Part shown: positions 55,094 through 63,617 of the stretch, in pieces
Layout: each line of letters opens with the position of its first letter
Numbering within the stretch: position 1 is the stretch's first letter
Assembly: GCF_004786015.1 (NCBI RefSeq)
Contig: NZ_CP032096.1
Span: forward strand, 434,001 to 498,000
Direction: 5' to 3'
DNA length: 64,000 nt
Source of the DNA: Hydrogenovibrio crunogenus
Lineage (GTDB): Bacteria > Pseudomonadota > Gammaproteobacteria > Thiomicrospirales > Thiomicrospiraceae
Translations under genes and position numbers: made by a program
Notes under the pieces: model-generated
Databases searched by the model: none
Seen by the model: only the letters and a program-made list of their open reading frames with translations
Told to the model about the DNA's origin: nothing

Positions 55094-55121
55094 TAAAAAC
55101 GACCAGGCCTGGTCGTTTTTA
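55094..55121. repeat. Perfect 28-bp CCAGGCCTGG palindrome between convergent genes
   Basis: A perfect palindrome with core 55103-55112 and A5/T5 arms, between the convergent fxsA and SDR genes. Its form is that of a bidirectional terminator. Confidence 0.82.
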
Positions 55122-55141
55122 GCATTATTGATAGATTGTTT

Positions 55142-55972
55142 TTACATCGATTCAAGCAATTCTAAATACCCTTCGCGATAACTTGGGTATTTGAATGTGT
55201 AGCCGGTTGCTTTGATTTTAGCGTTCGACAAGCGTTTATTGCTTCTTAATGCACGGCTGTTTTCTGTCGGCTCAAGGTGTTCAATATTCGAAACAGATAA
55301 TTGCTCAGCCAACCATTCATACACTTCACAAGTCAACGTCGGTTCATCGTCCACGCCAATATAAACCGGATCTAAATCGGGTTGCTCCATTAAGTGCTCC
55401 AACAGACCAACACAGTCTTCGGAGTGAATGCGATTGCTATACACATCTTCCATGCAATGCGCTTTACCTTGTAGGACCAAATCAATGAGGTACGTTCTTC
55501 CTGGTCCATAAATGCCACCAAATCGAATCACTGTGCCTGGAAAAGGAGCCGTTAAAGCAAGCTCTTCTCCTTCCAGTAAGCGACGACTAGAAAAGTTTTT
55601 GCCTTCTGCTGGACTTTCCTCTGTGACGCGTTCTCCCTCGGATTGAGAAAAAACCGATGAGCTTGAAATAAAGAAAAGGTGTTTGATAGGTTGATCTTTA
55701 AGCGCATCAATTAAGTGCTTTAAGCCCATAACATACGCTTTATAATAAGCGACATCATTGTAGCTTTTAGCCGAGACAATATAAAAAACATAATCAAGTT
55801 GATCCGGAAGCTCGGGTAATTGGCCAAATAAATCGGCTTCAATAGGCTGGATAGGGGAGGTGATTTTTGACGTATCTCGCCGAATACCAAAAACCTCATG
55901 CCCTTTTTTCGCTAAGTTTACACCTAGGCGACAACCAATATCGCCACATCCTGCAATCAAAACGCGCGCCAT
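55142..55972 (-). CDS. NAD-dependent epimerase/SDR family protein (YeeZ-like)
   Basis: A 276-residue Rossmann-fold protein: N-terminal ARVLIAGCGDIGCRLGVNLA, the nucleotide-binding glycine pattern, and HLFFISSSSVFSQSEGERV, VIRFGGIYGPGRTYL. It resembles YeeZ-like extended SDR proteins. The classic SDR YxxxK is not obvious (SSRRLLEGEE in its position), so catalytic activity is uncertain. It is convergent with fxsA. Confidence 0.85.
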   Translation of the reverse strand: MARVLIAGCGDIGCRLGVNLAKKGHEVFGIRRDTSKITSPIQPIEADLFGQLPELPDQLDYVFYIVSAKSYNDVAYYKAYVMGLKHLIDALKDQPIKHLFFISSSSVFSQSEGERVTEESPAEGKNFSSRRLLEGEELALTAPFPGTVIRFGGIYGPGRTYLIDLVLQGKAHCMEDVYSNRIHSEDCVGLLEHLMEQPDLDPVYIGVDDEPTLTCEVYEWLAEQLSVSNIEHLEPTENSRALRSNKRLSNAKIKATGYTFKYPSYREGYLELLESM

Positions 55973-56072
55973 ATATTTACCTTTTAGTTAGCTTGTTTTT
56001 CGCATAGTATCACAAAAAAAGAGAAAGGGAATATGACAAATGATTAAGAAGTCAAAAAGTTATTTTTAGGAC

Positions 56073-56097
56073 AAAAAAAAGCCCCTAAAAAGGGGCT
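56073..56097 (-). terminator. Terminator of the FadL-type gene
   Basis: On the minus strand AGCCCCT pairs with AGGGGCT around a short loop, followed by eight T. It lies about 30 bp beyond the stop. Confidence 0.88.
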
Positions 56098-56124
56098 CTT
56101 AGAAGTAACTCTTAATTTAGACAA

Positions 56125-57501
56125 TTAAAAGTTATATTTTACCTGCACTGTGTAGCCAATTTGAGAATGCTTTGTTGTGCTGGTACTTGCTGCTGCAGTT
56201 TGTGAACCTGCCATTCCTGTTGCAAATGCAGAAGAAACGCCTGTTGTATCAACAGAGTTTTTAACTTCTGGTGCATACACAACAGATCCTTCTAATGTTG
56301 TATTTTTAGTCATAGAATACCCACCACCAAAAGTGAAGTGACTTTCTGTGATTGCAGGGAAGAAGGTGTTGTTAAACATGTTCACAACGGCACCTTTATA
56401 GGTAGTACCATCTTGCTCCTTGATTGGGTTGCTGCCGTAGTTGTAACCCGCACCTAACCAGTAGTTGTTAGCAGCAAATTTTGCACCTACAGAAAATACA
56501 TCTTGGTCTTCCCAACCAAAGTCTTTATAACCTTTTGCTGATCCCCAGCCTACTTTTTTATAGTCGGCATTAACAGAGAAGCTTCCCATGACGTATTCTG
56601 CACCAACTTTGATTTCAGAAGGTTGTTCAAGGTTGTCGCCAAATGCAGTTTTGAAATCTGAATTCGGGTTAACAAATGCACCTGATGCAGTTGATAGTTG
56701 GCCTTTATACTTCATATCAACAGCAGACAAGTACGAAGCTGCAACTGTTAAGTCATTAGTGATATTAAAATAACCACCAATGTTAAAGCCCATTCCAAGG
56801 TCTGAAGCCATGCCATGACCTACCGTTTTTATTGCTGGCGTTGTTGTTTGGTTTGTGGTGATGGTTCCGCTAGACTGAACGTACATCGGTGCACCATTGT
56901 TATTTGTCATTTGCGTTTTGAAATTAATGTCTAGTGAACCATATTGAAGGATTGGCGATACACCAAAACCGAAGTTTGATGAATTATAAGCCAGGGTTGG
57001 CGCAAACTTCATGATTTGCATGTTTGTTTGTGCGTTAAATAACATGTCTTCATCTTGGTAATCAACCCCCATACCTGATGTTCCAAACATCCCGATACCG
57101 AAAGTTAATTTATCATTGATACGGCTTGATAAAGAAACCGCAGGAATGACATTGGTATCTGCATCACTTGTTGCACTTCCAATCGGTGCTCCATTGGCAG
57201 CTGCTTGTGCAGACGTAATACCATTGGCTGCAGCAACGGCACTGTTTTTAATGTTGTTAGTTGTTTCAACGGATGGCATGAATAAAGTGCCGCCGAAAGT
57301 CATTTCGGTTCCTGTTGTTTTACCGATCATTGCCGGGTTAGCGATAACTGTTTCAGCGCCGTAGCTTGCCGCGACCCCAGTACCACCCATTGCGTTTGAT
57401 TGTGCACCTAAGCCAATCATGTTAGTACCGTTCGTTGCTAGAACAGGCGTTGAAACCATTGCAGCTGTTGCAATTGCTAAAGCGATTCTTGTTTTTTTCA
57501 T
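56125..57501 (-). CDS. OmpP1/FadL-family outer-membrane hydrophobic-compound transporter
   Basis: A 458-residue outer-membrane protein. The signal peptide ends near STPVLATNG, then comes the plug typical of the family: GTNMIGLGAQSNAMGGTGVA and GAETVIANPAMIG. The barrel includes FGIGMFGTSGMGVDY and the protein ends QVKYNF. Relatives import long-chain fatty acids, toluene or other hydrophobic molecules; in an autotroph the substrate is unclear, with sulfur or lipids among the possibilities. The ATG at 57501 starts the signal peptide; the frame is open 14 more codons upstream. Confidence 0.9.
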   Translation of the reverse strand: MKKTRIALAIATAAMVSTPVLATNGTNMIGLGAQSNAMGGTGVAASYGAETVIANPAMIGKTTGTEMTFGGTLFMPSVETTNNIKNSAVAAANGITSAQAAANGAPIGSATSDADTNVIPAVSLSSRINDKLTFGIGMFGTSGMGVDYQDEDMLFNAQTNMQIMKFAPTLAYNSSNFGFGVSPILQYGSLDINFKTQMTNNNGAPMYVQSSGTITTNQTTTPAIKTVGHGMASDLGMGFNIGGYFNITNDLTVAASYLSAVDMKYKGQLSTASGAFVNPNSDFKTAFGDNLEQPSEIKVGAEYVMGSFSVNADYKKVGWGSAKGYKDFGWEDQDVFSVGAKFAANNYWLGAGYNYGSNPIKEQDGTTYKGAVVNMFNNTFFPAITESHFTFGGGYSMTKNTTLEGSVVYAPEVKNSVDTTGVSSAFATGMAGSQTAAASTSTTKHSQIGYTVQVKYNF

Positions 57502-57733
57502 CGAGTGTCTCTCTTTTTTATCTAATGAATACAATTTAAGCATGTTGGTGCCGTTTTATCACTTCGCTGCCAGCATGCTGTTTTTCGTCAGAAGCTACTA
57601 TGCCGAAGTTGCAAAGCTTTTAATAATTAAAAAAATTTTATGGTCGATTAGGGGGGTTAATCCGTATTTATAAGTACACAATTACCGGGTAGGATAATTA
57701 CTTATTTTTGTCATAACTTATTGAAAATAAAGA

Positions 57734-57753
57734 ATATTAGATTAATCTAATAT
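57734..57753. repeat. Perfect 20-bp AT-rich palindrome upstream of the FadL gene
   Basis: ATATTAGATT and its complement form a perfect dyad about 230 bp upstream of the FadL start. It may be an operator for a dimeric regulator; no regulator gene adjoins it. Confidence 0.5.
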
Positions 57754-57964
57754 AATTATTTTCTTATAGAGTGCTAAGCTTTTTGGCAAATGAAAATAAT
57801 TTTATGTGAGAGCTGATTTTTTTTATCATGACTTGCTAATATTATTAAAAAATAATTTAAAGCGTTGGTATGGAGGGCGGTTAGTATGAGGTGCTCAGTT
57901 GAAAGTGGTGTCTTCGCTTTAAGGAGTGTATTTCATTTATCTAACAGAAAAGTCGATAGGAATA

Positions 57965-57990
57965 AAAAAGCCTGCTAAAGAGCAGGCTTT
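57965..57990 (-). terminator. Terminator of the DUF302 gene
   Basis: AAAGCCTGCT pairs with AGCAGGCTTT around a short loop, followed on the minus strand by T residues. Confidence 0.88.
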
Positions 57991-58018
57991 ATTTAAAGGG
58001 TTTGGAACGCGTTAAGTT

Positions 58019-58588
58019 TTAGAACGCACCTTCTTTACCTTTTTGTAGCATTTCCCACATAGTATCACGTACTTTCATGGTTGCTTCTCTTAGTTCTGGC
58101 GGCATTTTTTTACCCATTTTGATTGCCATGTCCATGTTCATTGTATAAATGTGAAGACCATCTTCTTCTTCAATGATGTTGACACGACAAGGAAGGAACC
58201 CACCCATTGCAGGTGAGAAATCAACCATTTTACGAGCTGTTTCTGGGTTACAGAAAGACATAACGTGAATGACTTTTGATTCGATGCCACGTGCTTTCAG
58301 TTCTTCTGATAAAGGCAGTTCACCAACGTTTTTGATGTTACGGTTGATTCCGACATTGTTAATCGAGTCGATGACGTCTTGTAATTCAACGCCGTCTTCC
58401 ACTTTCACTTCCCACATGGTTGCATCGGCGATGTCACCTTCTGCTTCAACCCATTTATCCCAGATTTCCATAAATGTGCCACCAGCGCCATCAGCAAGGT
58501 TGTTGATGCCATTGATTGTTCCACAACCTGTTAATGTTGTAATAGAAGCGGCGATAAAGGCAGCTTTAAAAAAGTTAGCTATTTTCAT
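58019..58588 (-). CDS. DUF302 domain lipoprotein
   Basis: A 189-residue protein with a lipoprotein signal (lipobox TLTGC, Cys22) and a DUF302 domain in the C-terminal half, with VIHVMSFCNPETARKMVDFS and FLPCRVNIIEEEDGLHIYTMN. It is a membrane-anchored periplasmic protein. DUF302 proteins are common in sulfur-oxidising bacteria, and some relatives bind heme or affect stress tolerance; the role here is unknown. It is monocistronic with its own terminator. Confidence 0.85.
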   Translation of the reverse strand: MKIANFFKAAFIAASITTLTGCGTINGINNLADGAGGTFMEIWDKWVEAEGDIADATMWEVKVEDGVELQDVIDSINNVGINRNIKNVGELPLSEELKARGIESKVIHVMSFCNPETARKMVDFSPAMGGFLPCRVNIIEEEDGLHIYTMNMDMAIKMGKKMPPELREATMKVRDTMWEMLQKGKEGAF

Positions 58589-58804
58589 TGAGTCTTTCTC
58601 CGTTGCTTTTTTATAATCAAGAACGCACTTTATTTATAATCTAATGCATTTTTTAGGCTTGATTTGAATCAATTTTCAGCAAACAAGGTTACTCTTGTTA
58701 TTTATAAAATAAAAATTAATTTTTTTGTGACCTAATAACTTTCTTTTATACACATTATCACTTACTAATATAATTCTTTTATTAACTGTTTATTTGTCAT
58801 GGGC

Positions 58805-59932
58805 TCAAATGAGCTGAAATCCAAGAGAATACAGAAGGTTATTGAAGGTTGGGTCGGGCGTTTTAATGACCCTGTGTTGGTGCCACTCTCGATGAACAGG
58901 ATAGTGTCTTCGGTAGTATTCATATTTTTTATGGGTGACTACAATGTTATTAGCTCTAATGGCTGCATCGTCGTCTTCGGGGCGGTAACACTGTTGTAAT
59001 ACATTATGAATGTCTTGCTGAAGATCGCCTGTCAATGAAAGTGATATTGGCGGTGGTGGTGGCGGTAAGAACTTCCGCCAGTCGTCGTCAGGGAGGATTT
59101 GCCAATGTTGGCAAAGTGCTTGATAAACCATCTCGCTTCCTGCAATCTTGGCATCTAAGGCATGACCGGCGATATGCGGCGTTGCAATGTCTGCTGTATT
59201 GTAGAGATCTGAATTGATATTCGGTTCATTTTCCCAGCAGTCGATGATATTGCTTTCAGTCTGGGTATGAATCCAGGCTTGTTCGTCAATGATACCTCCG
59301 CGAGCCGCGTTAATAAGGATTTGATGGGGTTGAATTTTTTTGAGCTTGTCAGCAGATAGGAGGTGGTAAGTCGCATCCGGACCTGTTTGTGTCAAAGGTG
59401 TATGAACGGTAATAATGTCCGCTTTAAGAGCTGTATCTAAGTCAATGAACTCGTCAGACATCTCTTGTCGAGCTCTTGGTGGGTCATTGAGTAAAACCTT
59501 CATACCCAGTGCACTGGCCTTTTGTTCTACCAGTTTGCCCACGTGGCCGACGCCAATAATGGCCAGGCTTTTTTCTGACAGTTTGAACCCTTTTTCAATC
59601 GCCAGATTGACTATATTGGTCATGACATATTCAGACACGGAATTGGCATTGCACCCTTGGGCTGAATAAAATTCGATGGCGTTTGCTTTTAAATAGGATT
59701 GGTCGACATGGTCTAAACCCACGACAGTGCTGCCAACAAAGGAAACGTTCGTGTGTTTCAATAAAGCCGAATTGACTTGGGTTCGTGAACGGACAATCAA
59801 GGCATCTGCATTTTGAAGATGCTCTGTGTTGATTTCTTTTCCTGGTAGAGAGATAACATTTCCTAGGTGAGCAAACAGCTCTTTGGCATAAGGCACGGCA
59901 TCGTCTATTACTAAAGTTCGGCTTGGCGTCAT
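58805..59932 (-). CDS. pdxB: PdxB, erythronate-4-phosphate dehydrogenase
   Basis: A 375-residue D-isomer 2-hydroxyacid dehydrogenase of pyridoxal phosphate synthesis. Motifs: FVGSTVVGLDHVDQSYL, IIGVGHVGKLVEQKASALG (NAD-binding), INAARGGIIDEQA and DIATPHIAGHALDAKIAG, with the catalytic Arg, Glu and His. The PdxB-specific C-terminal domain follows. A run of six prolines (FLPPPPPPISL, bases 59048-59065) joins the two and would probably need EF-P for translation. Confidence 0.95.
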   Translation of the reverse strand: MTPSRTLVIDDAVPYAKELFAHLGNVISLPGKEINTEHLQNADALIVRSRTQVNSALLKHTNVSFVGSTVVGLDHVDQSYLKANAIEFYSAQGCNANSVSEYVMTNIVNLAIEKGFKLSEKSLAIIGVGHVGKLVEQKASALGMKVLLNDPPRARQEMSDEFIDLDTALKADIITVHTPLTQTGPDATYHLLSADKLKKIQPHQILINAARGGIIDEQAWIHTQTESNIIDCWENEPNINSDLYNTADIATPHIAGHALDAKIAGSEMVYQALCQHWQILPDDDWRKFLPPPPPPISLSLTGDLQQDIHNVLQQCYRPEDDDAAIRANNIVVTHKKYEYYRRHYPVHREWHQHRVIKTPDPTFNNLLYSLGFQLI

Positions 59933-60064
59933 GGAAACCCGTTTTAAATTAGAAAATTAAAGGATCATTTTGTCGATTAAATGATTTGAAGTCGTTAATG
60001 ACTTGATTACACTATATTGTATCAAGCCTTTTAATGAATCAGTAAATAGAATAGTTGAGTAAAC

Positions 60065-60718
60065 ATGACAGATGTAACATCCCTTACACCAGACTTTATT
60101 GTCGGCCAAGCTGGCCGCCTTGAAATCAGAATGACCAGGCCTGGTGAAAATTCAACGACAAGCTTAGCTTCTGACAGCCCTCAAAAGTGGGTGGTTCTGA
60201 GTCATCCTCATCCTCAATTTGGTGGCACAATGAATAATAAAGTCGTTACTACGATGGAAAAAACATTCCAAAGTTTGGGGTACGGCACTTTAGCTTACAA
60301 CTTCCGTGGTGTGGGAGAGTCTGAAGGGACTTATGATGGCGGTAGGGGTGAACAGCAAGATTTGTATGACGTCGTTCGCTGGTTAAGAGAGTCTGCCAAT
60401 TTATCCGAGCTTGTTTTAGCGGGGTTTTCTTTTGGAAGTTATATTGTGTTGAAGCAAGCCGACCAAATTCAACCCACCGCTATTTGTACGGTGGCTCCTC
60501 CAGTTTCTATGTATGACTTTTCAGATATCGAACCCACAATGCCGTGGTATTTAATACAAGGGGGGCAGGATGAGGTGATTGATGCCAGAGAAGTATTGGA
60601 CTGGGCGATGCAAATAAAAAAACAACCGGATGTTTTCTGGCGCGCTGAGGCAAGTCACTTTTTTCATCGACAGCTCATCTGGTTAAAAAAGATACTGATA
60701 ACGACATTTGAAAAGTGA
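60065..60718 (+). CDS. Alpha/beta hydrolase (COG2945-like)
   Basis: A 217-residue alpha/beta hydrolase. The oxyanion/structural motif is VVLSHPHPQFGGTMNNKVV, the nucleophile elbow GFSFGSYIV, an aspartate occurs in GGQDEVIDA, and a histidine in EASHFFHRQ, giving a full Ser-Asp-His triad. The family's substrates are mostly unknown. A CCAGGCCTGG copy (60135-60144) encodes TRPGE close to the N-terminus, in a segment that looks like an insertion relative to the family's usual start. Confidence 0.88.
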   Translation: MTDVTSLTPDFIVGQAGRLEIRMTRPGENSTTSLASDSPQKWVVLSHPHPQFGGTMNNKVVTTMEKTFQSLGYGTLAYNFRGVGESEGTYDGGRGEQQDLYDVVRWLRESANLSELVLAGFSFGSYIVLKQADQIQPTAICTVAPPVSMYDFSDIEPTMPWYLIQGGQDEVIDAREVLDWAMQIKKQPDVFWRAEASHFFHRQLIWLKKILITTFEK

Positions 60719-60908
60719 GAAAGAGAGTTTAGACGCTTTTAGTCAGTATTTTCCGGTAGGGCAGTGTTTTTTGTTGGGTAAAACATGGAATATAAGGAAA
60801 AACTTATATATAATTCGAGCCAATTATAAGTAAATGCTAATACTCTAATAAGTTTGAGTTATCGTGCGAAGGTCGGTAATGTTTGTTTTTATTGTCAAAC
60901 AGGCTTAT

Positions 60909-60948
60909 ACCGTTACTTCGATTGCTTTATAAAAGCAGTGATAACGGT
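60909..60948. repeat. Inverted repeat upstream of the RND efflux operon
   Basis: ACCGTTA (60909-60915) and TAACGGT (60942-60948) flank an inner dyad (GCTTT-ATA-AAAGC). It lies 72 bp before the TolC-type start codon, inside the 301-bp gap that otherwise shows no gene, and is a candidate operator for a dimeric repressor. The regulator is not visible in the window. Confidence 0.5.
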
Positions 60949-61019
60949 CGATAAAGCTATTTAGAATCACTTAGTGAAAACGTTTAATTTAATTGCTAAA
61001 AGCCTTGGGGAAACACTTT

Positions 61020-62432
61020 ATGAAAGCAACAAGTGCACCGTGCCATTTTAAAGCTCGCGCCTCTTTTTTACCCATAGCCATGTGGGTTGCGTTTTTCTCT
61101 TCAGCGGAGGCCGCATCACTTGATTTCAAAGCCTGTGTGGAAACAGCGTTAGGTCAAAACCCTGAAATGGAAGTGAGTGAATACCGATTGAAGCAAGCAG
61201 AATACGCACTGGCCGAATCCAATGCGAATCGGATGCCTCAAGTAACCGCTTCTTTTACCGGAACCAACTCGAATAATGCTATGAATGTTTTCGGAATGAA
61301 GCTCAGTCAAAGAGATGCCGCTTTTAGCGATTTTGGTTTTAATGCAACCTCTGCGGCCGAGTTCGGCGCTGGTAATTATGAGTACAAACCTGATGACTTA
61401 AATAACCCTGGTTCATACTCTGATTTTAATTCGCGCTTAGAGGTGATGATTCCCGTCTGGAATGGTGGCAAGGTATCCAGTTATCAGAATCAAGCCAAAG
61501 CGATGATTAAAGCGGCACAACATGGTGATAAAGCCGTGCAGCAATATCTAACTTACAATGTCTATCAGGCCTATGAAGGCGTGCATACCGCAAGAGCGTT
61601 TGTCTCGGTAGCACAGCAAGCAGTTAAGGCTTCAGAGGCCTATGTCAAAACCACGCAAAATTTAGTGGACCAAGGTGTGGTGGTTCGTTCAGAGTTATTG
61701 AGTGCGAATGTACACTTATCTGAAGCAAAAACTGCTTTGGAAAAAGCAAAAACGCAAGAGTTGATTGCAAAAGACAATTTAAAAATGCTGATGGCAGTCG
61801 ACCCCAACATGCCTTTGGAAATCGGTCCTCGAGTCGATGTGTCTTTGCCGGCTAATTCAATAGGCGAATTGACGACCATGGCAACGACAACCAACCCTAA
61901 GCTAGAAGCACAACGAGAAGAGGCTCGCTCAAGCCGTGCGGCAATCGATGCCAGCAAGGCTGACCAGTATCCAAGCTTTAATATTATGGCAAGAGGTGAG
62001 TTTAACGATGATACTGTTGGGTTTGATAGCTCTTCATATACAGTCGCCGGTATCGTATCCTGGAAAATCACTGACTTCGGAATTACCTCTAATCGAATTA
62101 ATAAAGCACGGGCGGCCGCTCGACAAAAACAAGCGGCGTTACGTTCACAAGAAAACCAAACCCGTTTGGCGGTTCTAAAATCCTGGCGCACATTGAAAGT
62201 GGCTGAAAAACAAGTATCTTCTAACCGTTTGGCGGTTGAACAAGCTGAAGAAGCACAACGCCTTATTATGAAACGATACAAGAACGGTGTGTCGACGATG
62301 ACAGAAGTCTTGGCCAGTCAAGCGCAATTGGATAAAGCCAGGGCAGATTTGGTTCAATCGATTTTTGAAAAGAACATTCATAAAGCGAAATTGCGTTTAG
62401 AAGCCGGTGTTATGAGCATTGACCAATTGTAA
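61020..62432 (+). CDS. TolC-family outer-membrane efflux channel
   Basis: A 470-residue outer-membrane factor with an N-terminal signal peptide (about 35 residues, ending near SSAEAA) and the two OEP repeats of long helices and strands: FKACVETALGQNPEMEVSEYRL and LEAQREEARSSRAAIDASKAD. The ATG at 61020 has GGGGA upstream; a TTG 9 codons earlier is less likely. It is the first gene of a three-gene RND efflux operon. Confidence 0.93.
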   Translation: MKATSAPCHFKARASFLPIAMWVAFFSSAEAASLDFKACVETALGQNPEMEVSEYRLKQAEYALAESNANRMPQVTASFTGTNSNNAMNVFGMKLSQRDAAFSDFGFNATSAAEFGAGNYEYKPDDLNNPGSYSDFNSRLEVMIPVWNGGKVSSYQNQAKAMIKAAQHGDKAVQQYLTYNVYQAYEGVHTARAFVSVAQQAVKASEAYVKTTQNLVDQGVVVRSELLSANVHLSEAKTALEKAKTQELIAKDNLKMLMAVDPNMPLEIGPRVDVSLPANSIGELTTMATTTNPKLEAQREEARSSRAAIDASKADQYPSFNIMARGEFNDDTVGFDSSSYTVAGIVSWKITDFGITSNRINKARAAARQKQAALRSQENQTRLAVLKSWRTLKVAEKQVSSNRLAVEQAEEAQRLIMKRYKNGVSTMTEVLASQAQLDKARADLVQSIFEKNIHKAKLRLEAGVMSIDQL

Positions 62433-62495
62433 AGACGAAGCTCAACGCCCGAAATGAATCCATATTTAAAGAATAATATTTAATAGGTGAACGAA

Positions 62496-63617
62496 ATGAA
62501 AACCATGTCAAAACTGATGCTAACAAGTAGTTTGATTGCAATGATTGGCTTGTCTGGTTGCAGCCAAGAGGCTTCACAGGAAACAAGCGAAACAAATGGC
62601 ATTCAGCAAACCATTAAAGCGCCGGTTGAAACGGTTAATTTGGGCACGATTCCTTTGAAAGCGGTAGTGCCAGGTGCAGTGGTGCCTGACCAGAAAGCGC
62701 AGATTGCTTCACGTTTAATGGGGTATATTAAGAATTTTAACGTTAAAGTCGGGCAGGAAGTAGAAAAAGGAGACTTGCTTTTTTCTATTGACTCCAGTGA
62801 CGTCAATAGCCAGATTTTAAAAGCAAAGTCCGCTTATCAACAAGCGCAGGCAGCTTTAAAAGATGCCAAACTGGACTATGATCGTTTTTCAAAACTTTAT
62901 AAAGACGATTCTGTTTCCAAGCAGCAGTTCGATAAGGTCAGTTTGCAATATAAAGTAGCACAAGAGAATCTGGTGGCTGCGAAGACCAATCTGAATCAAG
63001 CTAGATCTCAGTTAAATTATGCTAACGTTAAAGCACCTTTTGATGGGGTTGTCGTAGACAAAATGGCTGTTGCGGGGGGGCTGGCTGCACCAGGTAACCC
63101 TGTACTGGTTTTAGAAAACTTAACCTCCCTAAGCGTTAAAACTCAGGTCGCGGAAGATCTGTTCGCGGTGTTGCGCCTAGGGGACGAAGCTGAAGTGATG
63201 ATTGATGGTAGGCCAGAACCGATTAAAGGCACGATTTACACCTTAGTCAGTGCGGCCGATCCTAAGACGCGCACGCATACCGTTAAATTAAGTCTCCCGT
63301 CGATAGTCAACGTTAACAGTGGAACTTTTGCACGTGTTGGATTCAAACGCGGTGAAAGACAAACAATGATGGTTCCTAAAACAGCGGTATTGAATCGTTC
63401 AGGGATTGAAGGCGTTTTTGTTGTCGAAGACGGAAAAGCCTATTTTCATATGGTGCGGTTAGGTGAAGAAATCGGTAATAAAGTTGAAATTAAAGCCGGT
63501 TTGAACCTTGGGGATCATATCGTTGTTGATAACAATATGAGTTTGTTAAATGGTGACAAAGTCGAGGCGATTGATTCGGAACATTCTGAAAGTACGGTAC
63601 AGAAAGGGGCTGCCTAA
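62496..63617 (+). CDS. RND efflux periplasmic adaptor (membrane fusion) lipoprotein
   Basis: A 373-residue membrane fusion protein with a lipobox (LSGC, Cys about 22), a lipoyl-like half GQEVEKGDLLFSIDSSDVNS, a coiled-coil hairpin (residues about 100-170), and NYANVKAPFDGVVVDKMA. AGGTG precedes the ATG at 62496; a GTG three codons upstream is in frame. It links the pump to the TolC-type channel. Its stop overlaps the start of the permease by one base (TAATG). Confidence 0.94.
   Translation: MKTMSKLMLTSSLIAMIGLSGCSQEASQETSETNGIQQTIKAPVETVNLGTIPLKAVVPGAVVPDQKAQIASRLMGYIKNFNVKVGQEVEKGDLLFSIDSSDVNSQILKAKSAYQQAQAALKDAKLDYDRFSKLYKDDSVSKQQFDKVSLQYKVAQENLVAAKTNLNQARSQLNYANVKAPFDGVVVDKMAVAGGLAAPGNPVLVLENLTSLSVKTQVAEDLFAVLRLGDEAEVMIDGRPEPIKGTIYTLVSAADPKTRTHTVKLSLPSIVNVNSGTFARVGFKRGERQTMMVPKTAVLNRSGIEGVFVVEDGKAYFHMVRLGEEIGNKVEIKAGLNLGDHIVVDNNMSLLNGDKVEAIDSEHSESTVQKGAA

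Larger units (their letters stand above)
57502..58018. other. 517-bp AT-rich intergenic region with one strong dyad
   Basis: No credible gene is seen on either strand. It holds the promoter region of the FadL gene, a perfect 20-bp palindrome (57734-57753, TTAGATTAATCTAA core), and the terminator of the DUF302 gene at its right-hand end. Most of the remainder is AT-rich. Confidence 0.7.

Noticed and set aside
58679-58699. Hairpin AACAAG/CTTGTT upstream of the DUF302 gene as a terminator
   Set aside because: Weak 6-bp stem, no T run, and wrong position for either neighbouring gene's 3' end.
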